Counted from the stretch's first letter, positions 38,279 through 49,800 are shown. The stretch is DNA of 64,000 nucleotides from Rhodoferax sp. TH121 (GCF_002251855.1 NZ_NOXW01000020.1:782007-846006); one strand, 5' to 3'. A program made the numbers and translations. The notes: generated by a model not told the origin, from the letters alone.

Positions 38279-39691
38279 ATGGATCAATCCAATTCTCGTC
38301 GTCGATTCTTCGCAGGTGCTGCAACCGCCGTTGCTGGCATCACGGTCGCTCGTTCCGCATTGGCCACTTTGCCTGAACCCGTCATTCAGACATCCGTCAA
38401 CACCGCACCACCACTGATCCCCACCAATGGCCGTCCCTACAACCCCGTGGTAACACTCAATGGTTGGACCCTGCCATGGCGTATGAATAACGGTGTCAAG
38501 GAGTTTCACCTGGTAGCAGAGCCGGTTGAGCGAGAGGTCTCCCCTGGCTTCAAAGTCAATATGTGGGGCTACAACGGCCAAAGTCCCGGCCCCACCATTG
38601 AGGTGGTGGAAGGCGACCGCGTTCGAATCTTCGTCACCAACAAGCTTCCTGAGCACACGACCATCCATTGGCATGGTCAGCGACTGCCCAGCGGGATGGA
38701 TGGTGTTGGTGGCCTGAACCAGAAGGCTATACCCGTTGGCAAGACCTATATGTACGAGTTTGTCGCGCGCCGGCCGGGGACATTCATGTACCACCCGCAT
38801 GCGGACGAAATGGTCCAGATGGCCATGGGCATGATGGGCTTCTGGGTCACGCACCCCAAGGAAAAGCACCCCCATATCAGTGATGTGGATCGGGACTTCT
38901 GTTTCTTGCTGAACGCCTTTGATGTCGAGCCTGGAACCAAAACGCCCAAGATCAACACCATGTTGGATTTCAACATCTGGTCTTGGAACAGCCGTGTCTT
39001 CCCGGGCATCGATACGCTCAATGTGCGCCACAACGACCGGGTTCGCATCCGTGTGGGCAACCTGACAATGACCAACCACCCCATTCACATCCACGGCCAC
39101 GAATTCTTGGTCACAGGGACTGACGGGGGCCCGACACCGCCCACATCGCGCTGGTATGAGGTCACGACCGATGTGGCCGTGGGGCAAATGCGCCAGATTG
39201 AATTCGTTGCCGACGAAGAAGGTGACTGGGCCATGCATTGCCACAAGAGCCACCACACCATGAACGCCATGGGACACACGGTTCCCACGATGGTTGGAGT
39301 GGATCACCGAGGTCTGGTTAAAAAAATCCAGAAAGTCTCCCCAGACTACATGCTCATGGGCGAGCGCGGCATGGCAGACATGGGTGAAATGGAAATGCCC
39401 ATTCCTGAAAACACCGCTCCGATGATGACTGGCCAGGCCCAGTTTGGGCCGGTTGAAATGGGCGGCATGTTCAGTGTGCTCAAAGTCCGCAAGGATCAGA
39501 AGCCCGGAGACTACAGTGATCCAGGCCCTTACAAGTACCCCCCAGGGACTGTTGCTCAGGAATACACAGGTCCTCTGTCAGAACCCGCCCGTTTGCGCTC
39601 CGAAATCAGTTCGGGCAAAGCCGCAAACGATCAACCATCGCCAGCCACCGTAATGAATGCGAAGAAACCCAAGGCGCATTCTGGTCACTAA
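38279..39691 (+). CDS. Multicopper oxidase (periplasmic copper oxidase, CopA/CueO type)
   Basis: A 470-aa Tat-exported oxidase (twin-arginine stretch NSRRRFFAGAATAVAG) that probably detoxifies Cu(I) by oxidation. The four copper-ligand motifs are seen: HWHGQRLPSGMDG, MYHPHADEMVQMAMGM, NHPIHIHGHEFLVTG and HCHKSHHTMNAMGH. The third cupredoxin domain is followed by a Met-rich segment (MADMGEMEMPIPENTAPMM), which may collect copper. It follows the TolC-like gene by 15 bp and precedes a cupredoxin. In length and Met-rich tail it differs from Pseudomonas CopA (about 600 aa). Confidence 0.93.
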   Translation: MDQSNSRRRFFAGAATAVAGITVARSALATLPEPVIQTSVNTAPPLIPTNGRPYNPVVTLNGWTLPWRMNNGVKEFHLVAEPVEREVSPGFKVNMWGYNGQSPGPTIEVVEGDRVRIFVTNKLPEHTTIHWHGQRLPSGMDGVGGLNQKAIPVGKTYMYEFVARRPGTFMYHPHADEMVQMAMGMMGFWVTHPKEKHPHISDVDRDFCFLLNAFDVEPGTKTPKINTMLDFNIWSWNSRVFPGIDTLNVRHNDRVRIRVGNLTMTNHPIHIHGHEFLVTGTDGGPTPPTSRWYEVTTDVAVGQMRQIEFVADEEGDWAMHCHKSHHTMNAMGHTVPTMVGVDHRGLVKKIQKVSPDYMLMGERGMADMGEMEMPIPENTAPMMTGQAQFGPVEMGGMFSVLKVRKDQKPGDYSDPGPYKYPPGTVAQEYTGPLSEPARLRSEISSGKAANDQPSPATVMNAKKPKAHSGH

Positions 39692-39729
39692 TTTTTCAAC
39701 GTCACTATTTTTTAACCCAAGGACCCACC

Positions 39730-40215
39730 ATGAAATTTGCAAAGACCTTTTCCACCATCCTCGTAGCCGCCAGCTTTGCGGCAATTTCCACCGGCGCACT
39801 GGCAAGTGGCAGCCACGCAGGTGGTCATAGCGAGGAGACCGCTATTGGAAAAGCTGGCGTCGCCTCTAAAGCCACCCGCACCGTAACAGTGGAAATGGCC
39901 GACAGCATGCGCTATACCCCCTCCGAGATTCAGGTCAAGAAGGGTGAGACCGTTCGCTTTGTTGTAAAGAATGTGGGGAAGGTTCGTCACGAGCTGAGTC
40001 TGGGAACAGAAAAAGAACTGTTGGAGCATCTGGAGCAGATGAAAAAGAACCCCGGCATGGAGCATGACGAACCTAGCAAGATCACGCTCGATGCAGGCAA
40101 ACAAGGCGAAATCGTTTGGCAGTTTACAAAGGCGGGAACAGTCAATTTTGCTTGTTTGATGCCCGGCCACTTTGAGGCCGGCATGAAGGGGCAAGTGAAG
40201 GTCGGGGCCAAGTAA
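39730..40215 (+). CDS. copI: Periplasmic cupredoxin (CopI-like)
   Basis: A 161-aa secreted blue-copper-type protein. Signal peptide 1-25 (ALA|SG), then a His-rich N-terminal segment (SGSHAGGHSEE) and a single cupredoxin domain whose ligands are seen in KVRHELSLG and the C-terminal FACLMPGHFEAGM (C, H, M). This arrangement matches CopI, a periplasmic copper-tolerance protein described in Rubrivivax and relatives. Located between copper oxidase and CusF genes in one operon. Confidence 0.85.
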   Translation: MKFAKTFSTILVAASFAAISTGALASGSHAGGHSEETAIGKAGVASKATRTVTVEMADSMRYTPSEIQVKKGETVRFVVKNVGKVRHELSLGTEKELLEHLEQMKKNPGMEHDEPSKITLDAGKQGEIVWQFTKAGTVNFACLMPGHFEAGMKGQVKVGAK

Positions 40216-40271
40216 ACGGCACCGATGTGTCGAGAAGCAAGTCGATTTCAACCCACAAAGGATCATTCAAC

Positions 40272-40613
40272 ATGACACGAATCAAACACACACTCGTCGC
40301 TGCGGCTGCAGTTCTGGCAACGCTAGTCGGCGTGCCCAGTATTGCCAATGCGCAAATGGACCAGAACAAAATGGATGCAACACAGATGGCACCCATGACG
40401 GACGGCGAAATCCGCAAAGTGGATAAAGACGCTGGCAAGGTCACCATTAAGCATGGAGCGATCAAAAATCTCGACATGCCGGGAATGACCATGATCTTTA
40501 CCGCCAAAGAGAAATCGCTGCTGGACAAGGTGCAACCGGGCGATAAGGTCAAGTTCGCAGTCATCAATGACGGCGGAAAAATGGTGGTCACCGATATACA
40601 GACGGTCAAATAA
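40272..40613 (+). CDS. cusF: CusF-like periplasmic copper-binding protein
   Basis: A 113-aa protein. Signal peptide 1-27 (ANAQ), then a small OB-fold copper chaperone domain with GEIRKVDKDAGKVTIKHGAI and the metal loop LDMPGMTMIF. In E. coli CusF the loop begins with a tryptophan (WPxMxM); here it is Met (MPGMTM), a common variant in soil bacteria. It would hand periplasmic Cu(I) to the CusCBA pump encoded downstream. ATG 40272 is used; a longer in-frame extension from 40227 has no signal-like start. Confidence 0.88.
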   Translation: MTRIKHTLVAAAAVLATLVGVPSIANAQMDQNKMDATQMAPMTDGEIRKVDKDAGKVTIKHGAIKNLDMPGMTMIFTAKEKSLLDKVQPGDKVKFAVINDGGKMVVTDIQTVK

Positions 40614-40653
40614 GACTACTTATTCGCAAGTGAGGCTTGCACGCAATTTCCGG

Positions 40654-40688
40654 AAATGACAAGGCGCCGACATGGCGCTTTGTCATTT
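40654..40688. promoter_or_regulatory. Long inverted repeat between cusF and the DUF411 gene
   Basis: Two 15-bp arms, AAATGACAAGGCGCC and GGCGCTTTGTCATTT (14 of 15 complementary), separated by GACAT. It could terminate or attenuate transcription. The outer TGACA/TGTCA halves also resemble CusR half-sites, but the spacing is too long for a standard box. Confidence 0.6.
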
Positions 40689-40735
40689 GTCAAAGCGGGA
40701 ATGCTGCTTTACATCCAAACTACCGAGGATCGGCC

Positions 40736-41209
40736 ATGAGCACTCCATTTAAGACACAACTGCAGCGCCGAATGCTGCTCGCATCCGTTTTGGTTCTGGC
40801 TTTGCCATGCGCACATGCCACCAGCCACAGCACCTCCATCGAGGTCTGGAAAGACCCCAACTGTGGGTGTTGCAAGGACTGGGTTGCCCATCTGGAAAAG
40901 TCTGGCTTCACAGTCAAGGTCAACCAGAACGGCAACGATGTGGTGCGCGAGCGATTGGGCATGCCGCGGCAATTGGGCTCTTGCCACACGGCATTGGTCG
41001 GTGGCTACGTCATTGAAGGGCACGTCCCGGCGAATGACGTCAAGCGGTTGCTGAAGGAGAAACCTGCCGCGATCGGCTTGTCCGTGCCGGGAATGCCGGT
41101 GGGCTCGCCAGGTATGGATGGAGCTGTGTATGGTGGACGCAAAGATCCCTATGACGTCTTGCTGGTTTCCAAAGATGGCAGTTCGCGCGTGTTTCAAGGC
41201 TATCGCTGA
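40736..41209 (+). CDS. DUF411 periplasmic metal-binding protein
   Basis: A 157-aa secreted protein, signal peptide to about residue 27 (AHATS). The DUF411 core follows: VWKDPNCGCCKDWVAHLEKS with a CGCC metal/thiol site, then GSCHTALVGGYVIEGHVPAN, IGLSVPGMPVGSPGMD and a C-terminal FQGYR. Members are associated with copper resistance and are thought to bind copper in the periplasm. ATG 40736 selected because it gives a clean signal peptide. Lies between cusF and the copper ATPase. Confidence 0.88.
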   Translation: MSTPFKTQLQRRMLLASVLVLALPCAHATSHSTSIEVWKDPNCGCCKDWVAHLEKSGFTVKVNQNGNDVVRERLGMPRQLGSCHTALVGGYVIEGHVPANDVKRLLKEKPAAIGLSVPGMPVGSPGMDGAVYGGRKDPYDVLLVSKDGSSRVFQGYR

Positions 41210-41264
41210 GTAGGCACTCGGTGGGTTTGAGGTGTTTTGGTAGATTTTTAGGGAGCTAGAAAAA

Positions 41265-43613
41265 ATGGACCATTCAAAGCATAGCGAGCATCAACACATT
41301 GATCATCCGCAGGCTGCACCGCCCAACGACGAAAACGCGCTTAAAGATCCGGTCTGTGGGATGAAGGTAACTGCCCAGTCACCCCATCATTCCGAACACA
41401 TGGGGCACAGTTTTTTCTTTTGCGGCCCCAAGTGCAAAGCGAAGTTCGACGCCACTCCCATGCAGTACATGGGAGTGCCCCAGGAGAAACCAGCCGCACA
41501 GCCAGTGGCAGCGGGAACGGTTTACACCTGCCCCATGCATCCGGAAATACGCCAAGACCATCCGGGGAGTTGCCCCAAATGCGGGATGGCGTTGGAGCCT
41601 GTGATGCCCTCTTTGGACGACGAAGAGAATCCAGAGTTGCTGGATTTTCAGCATCGCTTTTGGTGGACGCTGCCGCTCACGGCGGTCGTTTTCGTACTGG
41701 CGATGTTTGGACACCGTTTGCAGTGGATGGACATGGCAGTACAGAGCTGGGTGGAGTTCGCACTGGCCACCCCCATCGTGGTGTGGGCGGGATGGCCATT
41801 CTTTGTACGCTCAGTGCAATCCTTCGTCAATCGCAGTCCCAATATGTGGACGCTCATTGGTCTGGGCACGGGGGCGGCATACCTTTACAGCATAGTGGCC
41901 ACCATCGCTCCAGGGGTGTTTCCGGATTCCTTTGTGTCTATGGGCCGGGTCGCCGTGTACTTTGAAGCGGCGGCCGTCATCATCTCCCTAACCCTTTTGG
42001 GCCAGATGCTGGAGCTCAAGGCCCGTTCCCAGACCTCCGCAGCCATCAAATCCTTGCTCGGTCTTGCACCCAAAACGGCACGGCGCATCAAAGCTGATGG
42101 CACAGAAGAGGACATTGAACTGACCCACGTCCACCTTGGGGATCTGCTGCGTGTGCGTCCCGGAGAGAAGGTGCCCGTGGATGGCGTGGTCACAGAAGGT
42201 AGCAGCGCGGTCGACGAATCCATGCTGACCGGGGAACCTCTGCCAGTGACCAAGCGGGTGGGAGACAAGGTCATAGGCGCGACCATCAACACCAGCGGTG
42301 CCCTGGTCATGAAGTCGGAGAAAGTTGGATCTGACACCGTGCTGTCCCAAATCGTGCAGATGGTGGCTCTGGCCCAACGATCCAGGGCGCCCATGCAGCG
42401 CATGGCCGACGTTGTGGCAGGCTACTTTGTGGTCGTCGTGGTCAGCATTGCCGTGCTGACCTTTCTGGGCTGGGGCCTGTTAGGCCCCGAACCCAGTTGG
42501 GTGTATGGCCTGATCAACGCGGTCGCCGTCCTGATCATTGCCTGTCCATGCGCGCTGGGCCTGGCGACCCCCATGTCCATCATGGTGGCCACTGGCAAAG
42601 GCGCGACAAATGGAGTGTTGTTCCGTGACGCGGCTGCTATCGAGAACCTGCGCAAGGTGGACACCCTCATCATCGACAAAACCGGGACTTTGACCGAAGG
42701 TCGTCCGACCTTTGAGAAGGCTATTCCCAGCGAGGGATATGAGGCCGATGAAGTTCTACGTTTGGCGGCCAGCCTGGATCAGGGCAGCGAGCACCCCTTG
42801 GCTGCGGCCATTGTGGCGGCAGCGCGTGAGCGCAAGCTGGTGCTGGACAAACCCGAGAACTTTGAATCAGGATCCGGCATTGGCGTTCAAGGCCAGGAGG
42901 GTGGACGCCACCTGGTGCTGGGCAACACGGCGCTGATGCAGCAGATCAACATCTCCGTGGACGCCCTGACAACCCAAGCCGAATCTTTGCGTGCCCAAGG
43001 TGCCAGCGTGATGCATTTGGCCATTGACGGCAAATTGGCTGGGCTGCTGGCGGTGTCTGATCCGATCAAGGCCAGCACCATGGAGGCGCTGACAGCCCTC
43101 AAAGCCTCCGGCCTGCGCATCGTGATGGCGACGGGTGATGGCATCACCACGGCCAAGGCCGTGGGCGTCAAGCTCGGAATCGAAGAGGTGCATGGCGAAG
43201 TCAAACCCCAGGACAAACTGATCCTGGTCGAGCGACTGCAGAAGGAAGGTCGCATCGTGGCTATGGCCGGTGACGGTATCAACGATGCGCCAGCGCTGGC
43301 GAGAGCCAATGTGGGTATTGCCATGGGAACCGGAACGGATGTTGCGATGAACAGTGCCCAGGTCACTCTGGTAAAGGGTGACTTGCGTGGTATTTCCATT
43401 GCGCTTGCGCTGTCCAACGCCACCGTGGGCAACATGAAGCAAAACCTGATGTTTGCCTTCCTGTACAACGCCTTGGGAATTCCAGTGGCGGCTGGTTTGC
43501 TCTACCCATTCACGGGCTGGCTTCTGTCGCCCATGATCGCTGCCCTGGCCATGAGCTTCAGTTCGGCATCCGTCATTGGAAATGCCCTGCGTTTGCGTGG
43601 CAAATCGCTATAG
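41265..43613 (+). CDS. copA: Copper-translocating P1B-type ATPase
   Basis: A 782-aa inner-membrane Cu(I) exporter. The N-terminus is His-rich ([13 protein letters not shown]). Instead of an HMA domain it has a YHS-like motif (KDPVCGMKV) and a heavy-metal-binding segment (YTCPMHPEI then CPKCGMAL). The transmembrane metal site is CPC at residues 427-429 ([10 protein letters not shown]). The phosphorylated Asp471 lies in [13 protein letters not shown] appears as MLTGEPLPV, and the hinge is [10 protein letters not shown]. This domain layout is common in CopA/SilP proteins of metal-resistance islands. Ribosome site GGGAG. Confidence 0.95.
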   Translation: MDHSKHSEHQHIDHPQAAPPNDENALKDPVCGMKVTAQSPHHSEHMGHSFFFCGPKCKAKFDATPMQYMGVPQEKPAAQPVAAGTVYTCPMHPEIRQDHPGSCPKCGMALEPVMPSLDDEENPELLDFQHRFWWTLPLTAVVFVLAMFGHRLQWMDMAVQSWVEFALATPIVVWAGWPFFVRSVQSFVNRSPNMWTLIGLGTGAAYLYSIVATIAPGVFPDSFVSMGRVAVYFEAAAVIISLTLLGQMLELKARSQTSAAIKSLLGLAPKTARRIKADGTEEDIELTHVHLGDLLRVRPGEKVPVDGVVTEGSSAVDESMLTGEPLPVTKRVGDKVIGATINTSGALVMKSEKVGSDTVLSQIVQMVALAQRSRAPMQRMADVVAGYFVVVVVSIAVLTFLGWGLLGPEPSWVYGLINAVAVLIIACPCALGLATPMSIMVATGKGATNGVLFRDAAAIENLRKVDTLIIDKTGTLTEGRPTFEKAIPSEGYEADEVLRLAASLDQGSEHPLAAAIVAAARERKLVLDKPENFESGSGIGVQGQEGGRHLVLGNTALMQQINISVDALTTQAESLRAQGASVMHLAIDGKLAGLLAVSDPIKASTMEALTALKASGLRIVMATGDGITTAKAVGVKLGIEEVHGEVKPQDKLILVERLQKEGRIVAMAGDGINDAPALARANVGIAMGTGTDVAMNSAQVTLVKGDLRGISIALALSNATVGNMKQNLMFAFLYNALGIPVAAGLLYPFTGWLLSPMIAALAMSFSSASVIGNALRLRGKSL

Positions 43614-43661
43614 CTGACGACTTGTTTGGCGTTGGACTTTCACTTCGGGTTTAATCAGATC

Positions 43662-44030
43662 GTGCGCACCGTCCGCTTTCTACTTCTGATGCTGCTGAGC
43701 CTGGCAATCCCTCTGGCGGGATATGCGGGCTTGGGCGTGCCGAAGATGCCATGCCCCATGGAAATGGCCGCAATGGCAGAGCAGCAGCTCAGTGGCGATA
43801 TGGAAGATGCATCAGCCACCCCAATGGGCGAGTGCTGCAATGACATGGAAACCTTGCTCAAAACGGGCAAGACCTGCAAGGTAGGCCAGGACTGCAAGAT
43901 CGGCAGCTTGGGACTGTCTGTCCATTTCCCCGCAATACCCGAAGTCTTCAGCAAAGACACGTTCTTAGGACGTCTGAACGACCGAGCTATAGAGCCTCGC
44001 CCCATCCCAATCTGGCGGCCGCCAGCCTGA
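43662..44030 (+). CDS. Small secreted Cys/Met-rich protein of the copper cluster
   Basis: About 122 aa from the GTG at 43662 (a TTG at 43626 would add 12 residues). A hydrophobic signal sequence (RTVRFLLLMLLSLAIPLAGY) precedes a metal-ligand-rich region: MPCPMEMAAMAEQ, GECCNDMETLL and KTCKVGQDCKIG, with six Cys and many Met. It resembles small hypothetical proteins found between copper ATPase and RND pump genes and may bind copper in the periplasm; no named family was recognised. The start is uncertain. Confidence 0.6.
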   Translation: MRTVRFLLLMLLSLAIPLAGYAGLGVPKMPCPMEMAAMAEQQLSGDMEDASATPMGECCNDMETLLKTGKTCKVGQDCKIGSLGLSVHFPAIPEVFSKDTFLGRLNDRAIEPRPIPIWRPPA

Positions 44031-44112
44031 CCCCAACCCCTTGAATCCGTGCCTTGCCGTCTTTGTATGGCCAGGTCATCGCGCGTAAGCGCAGCATTTC
44101 AGGAGTTGGGAC

Positions 44113-45393
44113 ATGCCTTGTTCCGTTCACCCCATTGGGCACCGCCTCAGCCGTACGCTGATTGCGAGTGTCTTTCCGCTTGCCGTGGCTCTGCCACTGT
44201 GGGCCTCTCCGCTGTCTTTTGAGCAGGCACTGTCCCTGTCCACCCAAGAAGCGCCAACTTTGGTGGCATCCCAGGCCAGGGTGGATTCAGCACGCGCAGC
44301 TGCTATCCCCGCCGGGGAGCTTCCCGACCCGAAGCTGGCGGTTGGTGTAGAGAATTTTCCCATTGCCGGGCCAGACCGCTATAGCCTGACCGGCGATTTC
44401 ATGACGATGCAACGCATCGCCTACATGCAGGACGTTCCCAATCGCAGCAAGCGGGACGCCCGCGTGGCAGTTGCCCAGGCCAGAGTCCAGCAGGCCGAAT
44501 CCGCGCAGCAGCTCTCCAAGCTGTCTCTGCGCCGGGAAACTGCCGTGGCCTGGATTCGTCGCTACACCCTGGAGCAGCAAATGTCACTGTTCGACGGTCT
44601 CTTCCAACAAAACAAGCTTCTGGAATCTGCCGTCCAGGCACAACTGGCCGGCGGGCGCGGCTCTATCACCGATGTGTTGATGCCCAGGCAGGAGGTAGCC
44701 ATGTTATCGGAGCGTCTGGATGAACTGCGGGCTCAGCGCGCACAGGCCATTGCCGCACTGCAGCGCTGGATTGGAACTGCCGCCAGTGAAGCACTGGAAG
44801 GAGAGCCACCCAGTTGGCCTCTGGACCGTGATGCTCTGGCTCACCGTATTCAAAACCACCCCGATGTCAACCTGCTCAGCAGCTCCAGTCGCGTGCTGGA
44901 TGCTGAACTGCAGGAGGCACAGGCCGCTAAAAAGGCCGATTGGGGTGTGGAGCTGGCCTACCAGCGCCGCGGGGAGCAGTTTGGTGACATGGTCTCGGTA
45001 AAAGTAACTTTTGACCTGCCCACTGCGCCGGCCAAACGCCAGGATCCGCAAATCGCCGCCAAACAACTGGAGCGACTGGGACTGGATGCCGAACTGGAGC
45101 TTCTGAGGCGCGAACACCTGCAGGAACTCGATACCCAATGGGCTGAGTTGGAGCGACTGAACCTCGCACTAAACCGCAACCAGACCATCCTGCAACCCCT
45201 GATGCGCGACAAGGTTGCCTTGACCCTCGCCGCGTACCAATCCGGCAAAGGCACCTTGCTGGAGCACTTGGCCGCGCGCCGGGAATCCCTGGAAACTCAA
45301 CTGCGCTTTCTGACCCTGCAGGGGGAACGCCAAGCGATCAGTGCGCGCCTGCACTTCACCAACGATGCCTCATTGGCCGGAGGTTCGCAATGA
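44113..45393 (+). CDS. cusC: Outer-membrane efflux factor (CusC/CzcC-like, TolC family)
   Basis: A 426-aa outer-membrane channel of a tripartite metal pump. Signal peptide near residues 1-32 (WASPLS), no lipobox Cys visible. Two outer-membrane-efflux repeats: LSFEQALSLSTQEAPTLVAS with the conserved PEL-like GELPDPKL, and DVNLLSSSSRVLDAELQEAQ with the second-half YQRRGEQFGDMVSVKV. The stop overlaps cusB (ATGA). It serves the CusBA pump encoded next, expelling Cu(I)/Ag(I) from the periplasm. Confidence 0.9.
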   Translation: MPCSVHPIGHRLSRTLIASVFPLAVALPLWASPLSFEQALSLSTQEAPTLVASQARVDSARAAAIPAGELPDPKLAVGVENFPIAGPDRYSLTGDFMTMQRIAYMQDVPNRSKRDARVAVAQARVQQAESAQQLSKLSLRRETAVAWIRRYTLEQQMSLFDGLFQQNKLLESAVQAQLAGGRGSITDVLMPRQEVAMLSERLDELRAQRAQAIAALQRWIGTAASEALEGEPPSWPLDRDALAHRIQNHPDVNLLSSSSRVLDAELQEAQAAKKADWGVELAYQRRGEQFGDMVSVKVTFDLPTAPAKRQDPQIAAKQLERLGLDAELELLRREHLQELDTQWAELERLNLALNRNQTILQPLMRDKVALTLAAYQSGKGTLLEHLAARRESLETQLRFLTLQGERQAISARLHFTNDASLAGGSQ

Positions 45394-46886
45394 ACACCCA
45401 AAATCTTCAAAAGAATCTGACCCTCACCGCAATTGGCCTGCTGATCTTGGGCCTGGGTGTTGCCGGAGGTGTTTGGTGGACCAAGCGCAATGCCAATATG
45501 GCACCTGGGAGCACTGAATCTGCCAAGTCTGAACGCAAAGTGCTGTACTGGTACGACCCCATGAAACCGGATGCCAAGTTCGACAAGCCTGGGCCATCCC
45601 CGTTCATGGACATGCAGCTCGTAGCGCGCTACGCGGACGAAGGCGCTGCTGACACTGGCGCGCTGACGATTTCCACGCGTGCCAGCCAAAGCTTGGGGAT
45701 GCGTGTAGCCACAGTATTGGAGCAGGATCTATCCAGCACGGTGGAAGTCGCTGGAACCCTTCAGCTCAGCGAGCGGGATGTGAGCATCGTCCAGGCCCGT
45801 ACCAGTGGTTTTGTAGAGCGTGTTTACCCGCGCGCGCCGGGAGATGTCATCGCAGCAGGCAGCCCTCTGGCCGACGTCCTCAACCCGGAGTGGATAGGCG
45901 CACAGCAGGAGTTTCTGGCTGTCAAGACCATGGGCGATGCCGCGCTGATCCAGGCTGCCCGCCAGCGCTTGGCGTTGCTGGGCATGCCCCCCACCGTCAT
46001 CCAGCGCGTGGACGACAGCAATCGCACCATGGCGGTGACCACCATCACAGCGCCCACCTCGGGCGTGCTATCCGAGCTGATGGTGCGACAAGGTATGAGC
46101 CTGAGCCCCGGCATGACCCTGGCCCGCATCACAGGACTGGGCACGGTCTGGCTGGAGCTGGCCCTGCCGCAGGCCCAGGCCTCCAACTTGGCAATCGGGC
46201 AAGTGGTGGAAGCCCGACTCACTGCCGCTCCTGATACTGTCCTGAAGGGCAAGGTGACATCGGTCTTGGCAGAAACCAACCCGGACACCCGAACCCTGCG
46301 CGTCAGGGTCGAACTGCCCAACCCGGGCCAAAAGCTGCGTGCGGGCATGCTGGCCACGGCCACCTTGTACGGCCCCACCGAATCAGTCCTGCTGGTGCCA
46401 TCGGACGCCGTGATTCGCACCGGCAAGCGCGCCTTGGTTTACTTGGCCGAAGAAGGCGGCCAGTTCAAACCGGTCGATGTGCAAATAGGTGCTGAGCGCG
46501 ATGGGCAGTTGGTCATACGCCAAGGCCTTAGTGCCGGTCAAAAAGTGGTGGCGTCTGGTCAGTTTCTATTGGACTCGGAGGCCAGCATGCGAGGGATCGT
46601 CACGCAGCCAAGCCAACCGGCTGAATCCATGGCGCTTCCTGCGGCCTCTATGGACAAGGGCGCTGTCTTTGAAACCAGTGGCGTGATCGAAGAACTGGAT
46701 GCGTCCAATATCAAACTGCGGCACCAAGCCGTGCCGGCCCTCAAATGGCCTGCCATGATCATGGGCTTCAAGCGCGCCAAAGATCTGCAGTCATCCGGCT
46801 TCAAGGTCGGAGACACCGTGCAGTTCCAGTTCAAGGCCACCGGTGATGAATACGAGGTGGTGACGCTCAAAGGAGCAAAACCATGA
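45390..46886 (+). CDS. cusB: RND efflux periplasmic adaptor CusB with fused C-terminal CusF domain
   Basis: Membrane-fusion protein of 498 aa. An N-terminal membrane anchor (residues 11-30) is followed by a heavy-metal-binding segment ([22 protein letters not shown]) and the barrel-sandwich/alpha-hairpin region. The beta-barrel region includes [20 protein letters not shown]. The last 75 residues (from about 424) form a CusF-like domain: [16 protein letters not shown] and KWPAMIMGF, with the W-x2-M-x-M copper site of CusF (W453, M456, M458). The fusion would tie the chaperone permanently to the pump, in addition to the free CusF encoded at 40272. ATGA overlaps on both sides. Confidence 0.92.
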   Translation: MNTQNLQKNLTLTAIGLLILGLGVAGGVWWTKRNANMAPGSTESAKSERKVLYWYDPMKPDAKFDKPGPSPFMDMQLVARYADEGAADTGALTISTRASQSLGMRVATVLEQDLSSTVEVAGTLQLSERDVSIVQARTSGFVERVYPRAPGDVIAAGSPLADVLNPEWIGAQQEFLAVKTMGDAALIQAARQRLALLGMPPTVIQRVDDSNRTMAVTTITAPTSGVLSELMVRQGMSLSPGMTLARITGLGTVWLELALPQAQASNLAIGQVVEARLTAAPDTVLKGKVTSVLAETNPDTRTLRVRVELPNPGQKLRAGMLATATLYGPTESVLLVPSDAVIRTGKRALVYLAEEGGQFKPVDVQIGAERDGQLVIRQGLSAGQKVVASGQFLLDSEASMRGIVTQPSQPAESMALPAASMDKGAVFETSGVIEELDASNIKLRHQAVPALKWPAMIMGFKRAKDLQSSGFKVGDTVQFQFKATGDEYEVVTLKGAKP

Positions 46887-49800
46887 TCGCCAGTGTCATC
46901 CGCTGGTCGGTCTCCAATCGCTTTCTGGTGCTGCTGGCCACGGTGTTTCTCGCAGGCGCAGGCTTATGGGCGGTACGGTCCACGCCCATCGATGCCTTGC
47001 CGGACCTGTCCGACGTACAGGTCATCATCCGCACCAGCTACCCCGGTCAGGCCCCGCAGATTGTGGAAAACCAAGTCACCTACCCATTGGCGACCACCAT
47101 GCTGTCTGTGCCCGGAGCCAAGACGGTACGGGGTTTTTCCTTCTTTGGAGACTCCTTCGTCTACATCCTGTTTGACGACTCCACCGATCTCTATTGGGCG
47201 CGCTCTCGCGTCCTGGAGTACCTCAACCAAGTACAGGGACGATTGCCAGCAGGTGCCAAGTCCGCCCTGGGGCCCGATGCCACCGGTGTAGGTTGGATCT
47301 ACCAATACGCGCTGGTGGACCGCACGGGTGGGCATGACTTGTCACAACTGCGGGCACTGCAGGACTGGTTTCTGAAGTTCGAGCTCAAGACCCTACCCAA
47401 TGTTGCAGAAGTGGCCAGCGTGGGTGGCATGGTCAAGCAGTACCAGGTCGTGCTGGACCCGCTCAAACTCAATGGTTATGGCATCACCTATGAGCAGGTG
47501 CGCCAAGCTCTGATGAATGGCAATCAGGAAACGGGCGGTTCAGTGCTGGAACTGGCGGAGGCCGAGTACATGGTGAGGGTTAATGGCTACCTGCGCACCC
47601 TGGACGACTTCCGGTCTATCCCGCTCTCCAGCCGCGGCAACGTTGCCGTTCGGCTGGGTGACGTGGCGACGGTGCAAATTGGGCCAGAAATGCGTCGTGG
47701 CGTGGCTGAGCTTGATGGAGAGGGAGAAGTGGCGGGTGGCGTCGTCTTGCTGCGCTCCGGCAAGAATGCCCAGGAAACCATACGCGCGGTTAAAGCCAAG
47801 CTGGCCGACTTACAGAAAAGCCTACCGCCAGGCGTGGAGGTTGTCACCACCTACGACCGCAGTGCGCTCATTGAACGGGCCATCGACAATCTTTCCGTCA
47901 AGCTGCTGGAAGAGTTTGTGGTCGTGGCGCTGGTGTGTGTGCTGTTTCTGGGCCATCTGCGCTCCGCACTGGTCGCCATCATCTCCTTGCCGCTGGGTAT
48001 CGTGGCGGCCTTTGTGGTGATGCATATCCAGGGTATCAACGCCAACATCATGTCCCTGGGCGGCATTGCCATCGCCATCGGAGCCATGGTGGATGCGGCC
48101 GTGGTGATGATCGAGAACGCCCACAAGAAGCTGGAGACTTGGCAACATGCCCACCCAGAGCAGGCCTTGGAAGGCCAGGAGCGGTGGGACGTCATCACCG
48201 AAGCGGCCATAGAGGTTGGGCCGGCTTTGTTTTTCTCCCTGCTGATCATCACCTTGTCCTTCATTCCGGTGTTCACGCTGGAAGCCCAGGAGGGGCGCCT
48301 GTTTGGTCCCTTGGCTTTCACCAAAACCTATGCCATGGCGGCGGCCGCTGGACTTTCTGTGACGTTGATCCCCATCCTGATGGGGTACTGGATCCGTGGG
48401 CGTATCCCGGATGAACAACGCAACCCGATCACACGGGCCTTGATCACGGTGTACCGCCCCGCGCTGGAGTGGGTGCTGCAACGCCCCAAGGCTACGTTGA
48501 TCATTGCCGTTTTAGTCTCTGCCACCACGCTGTGGCCCGTGAGCCAGTTGGGTGGGGAGTTCCTGCCACCTCTAGACGAAGGAGATCTGCTCTATATGCC
48601 TTCGGCGTTGCCAGGGCTGTCGGCGCAGAAAGCTTCGGAACTGCTGCAAATCACCAACCGCATGATCAAGACCGTGCCCGAGGTGGAGCGCGTCTTTGGC
48701 AAGGCTGGGCGTGCTGAGACCGCCACTGACCCGGCGCCTATGGAGATGTTCGAGACCACCGTGCAGCTCAAACCACGTGACCAATGGCGTACCGGTATGA
48801 CGCCGGAGAAACTGATCGAGGCACTGGACCAGGCCGTCAAAGTACCTGGACTGTCCAACATCTGGATCCCACCGATCCGTAACCGCATCGACATGCTCGC
48901 CACCGGTGTCAAAAGCCCCATCGGTGTCAAAGTCAACGGGACTGACCTGGCCACCATCGACCGCATCGCCAGCCAGATCGAACAGGTGGCCAAAGGCGTG
49001 CCTGGTGTGTCGAGTGCTTTGGCCGAACGCTTGACGGGAGGTCGTTACGTGGATGTTCAGATCGATCGAGTGGCGGCCGGGCGCTATGGCTTAAATATCA
49101 ATGATGTGCAAACACTGGTCTCTGGCGCCATTGGCGGGGAGAACGTGGCAGAGACCATTGAGGGTTTGGCTCGCTTCCCCATCAATTTGCGCTATCCCAG
49201 AGAGTGGAGAGACACCCCCGAGAAACTGGTTCAGCTCCCGATCCTGACGCCCTCGGGACAGCAGATCACCCTGGGCACGGTCGCCAAAGTCAGGATCACT
49301 GATGGTCCGCCCATGCTCAAAACTGAAAATGCGCGTCCCTCCAATTGGGTCTATGTGGACGTGCGCGGACGCGATCTGGCGTCCGTCGCCAATGATTTGC
49401 GCCAGGCGGTGAGTCAGCAGGTAACGCTGGCGCCTGGCGTCAGCATCACTTATTCAGGGCAGTTCGAGTTCCTGGAGCGTGCCAATGCCCGGCTCAAGGT
49501 GGTGGTGCCGGCCACTTTGCTCATCATCTTCGTATTGCTGTACCTGACCTTCAACCGACTGGACGAAGCGGCATTGATCATGGCCACACTGCCATTTGCG
49601 CTGACGGGTGGTGTCTGGTTTCTGTACCTGATGGGCTACCACCTGTCGGTTGCCACCGGCGTCGGGTTTATTGCGCTTGCCGGTGTGGCGGCCGAGTTTG
49701 GGGTGGTGATGCTGCTCTACCTCAAGCAAGCCTTGGCGGAACGGGAGCGTCGAGGCGAGGAGCCGGGCGTTGCCATGGTTCTGGACGCCATTCGCGAAGG

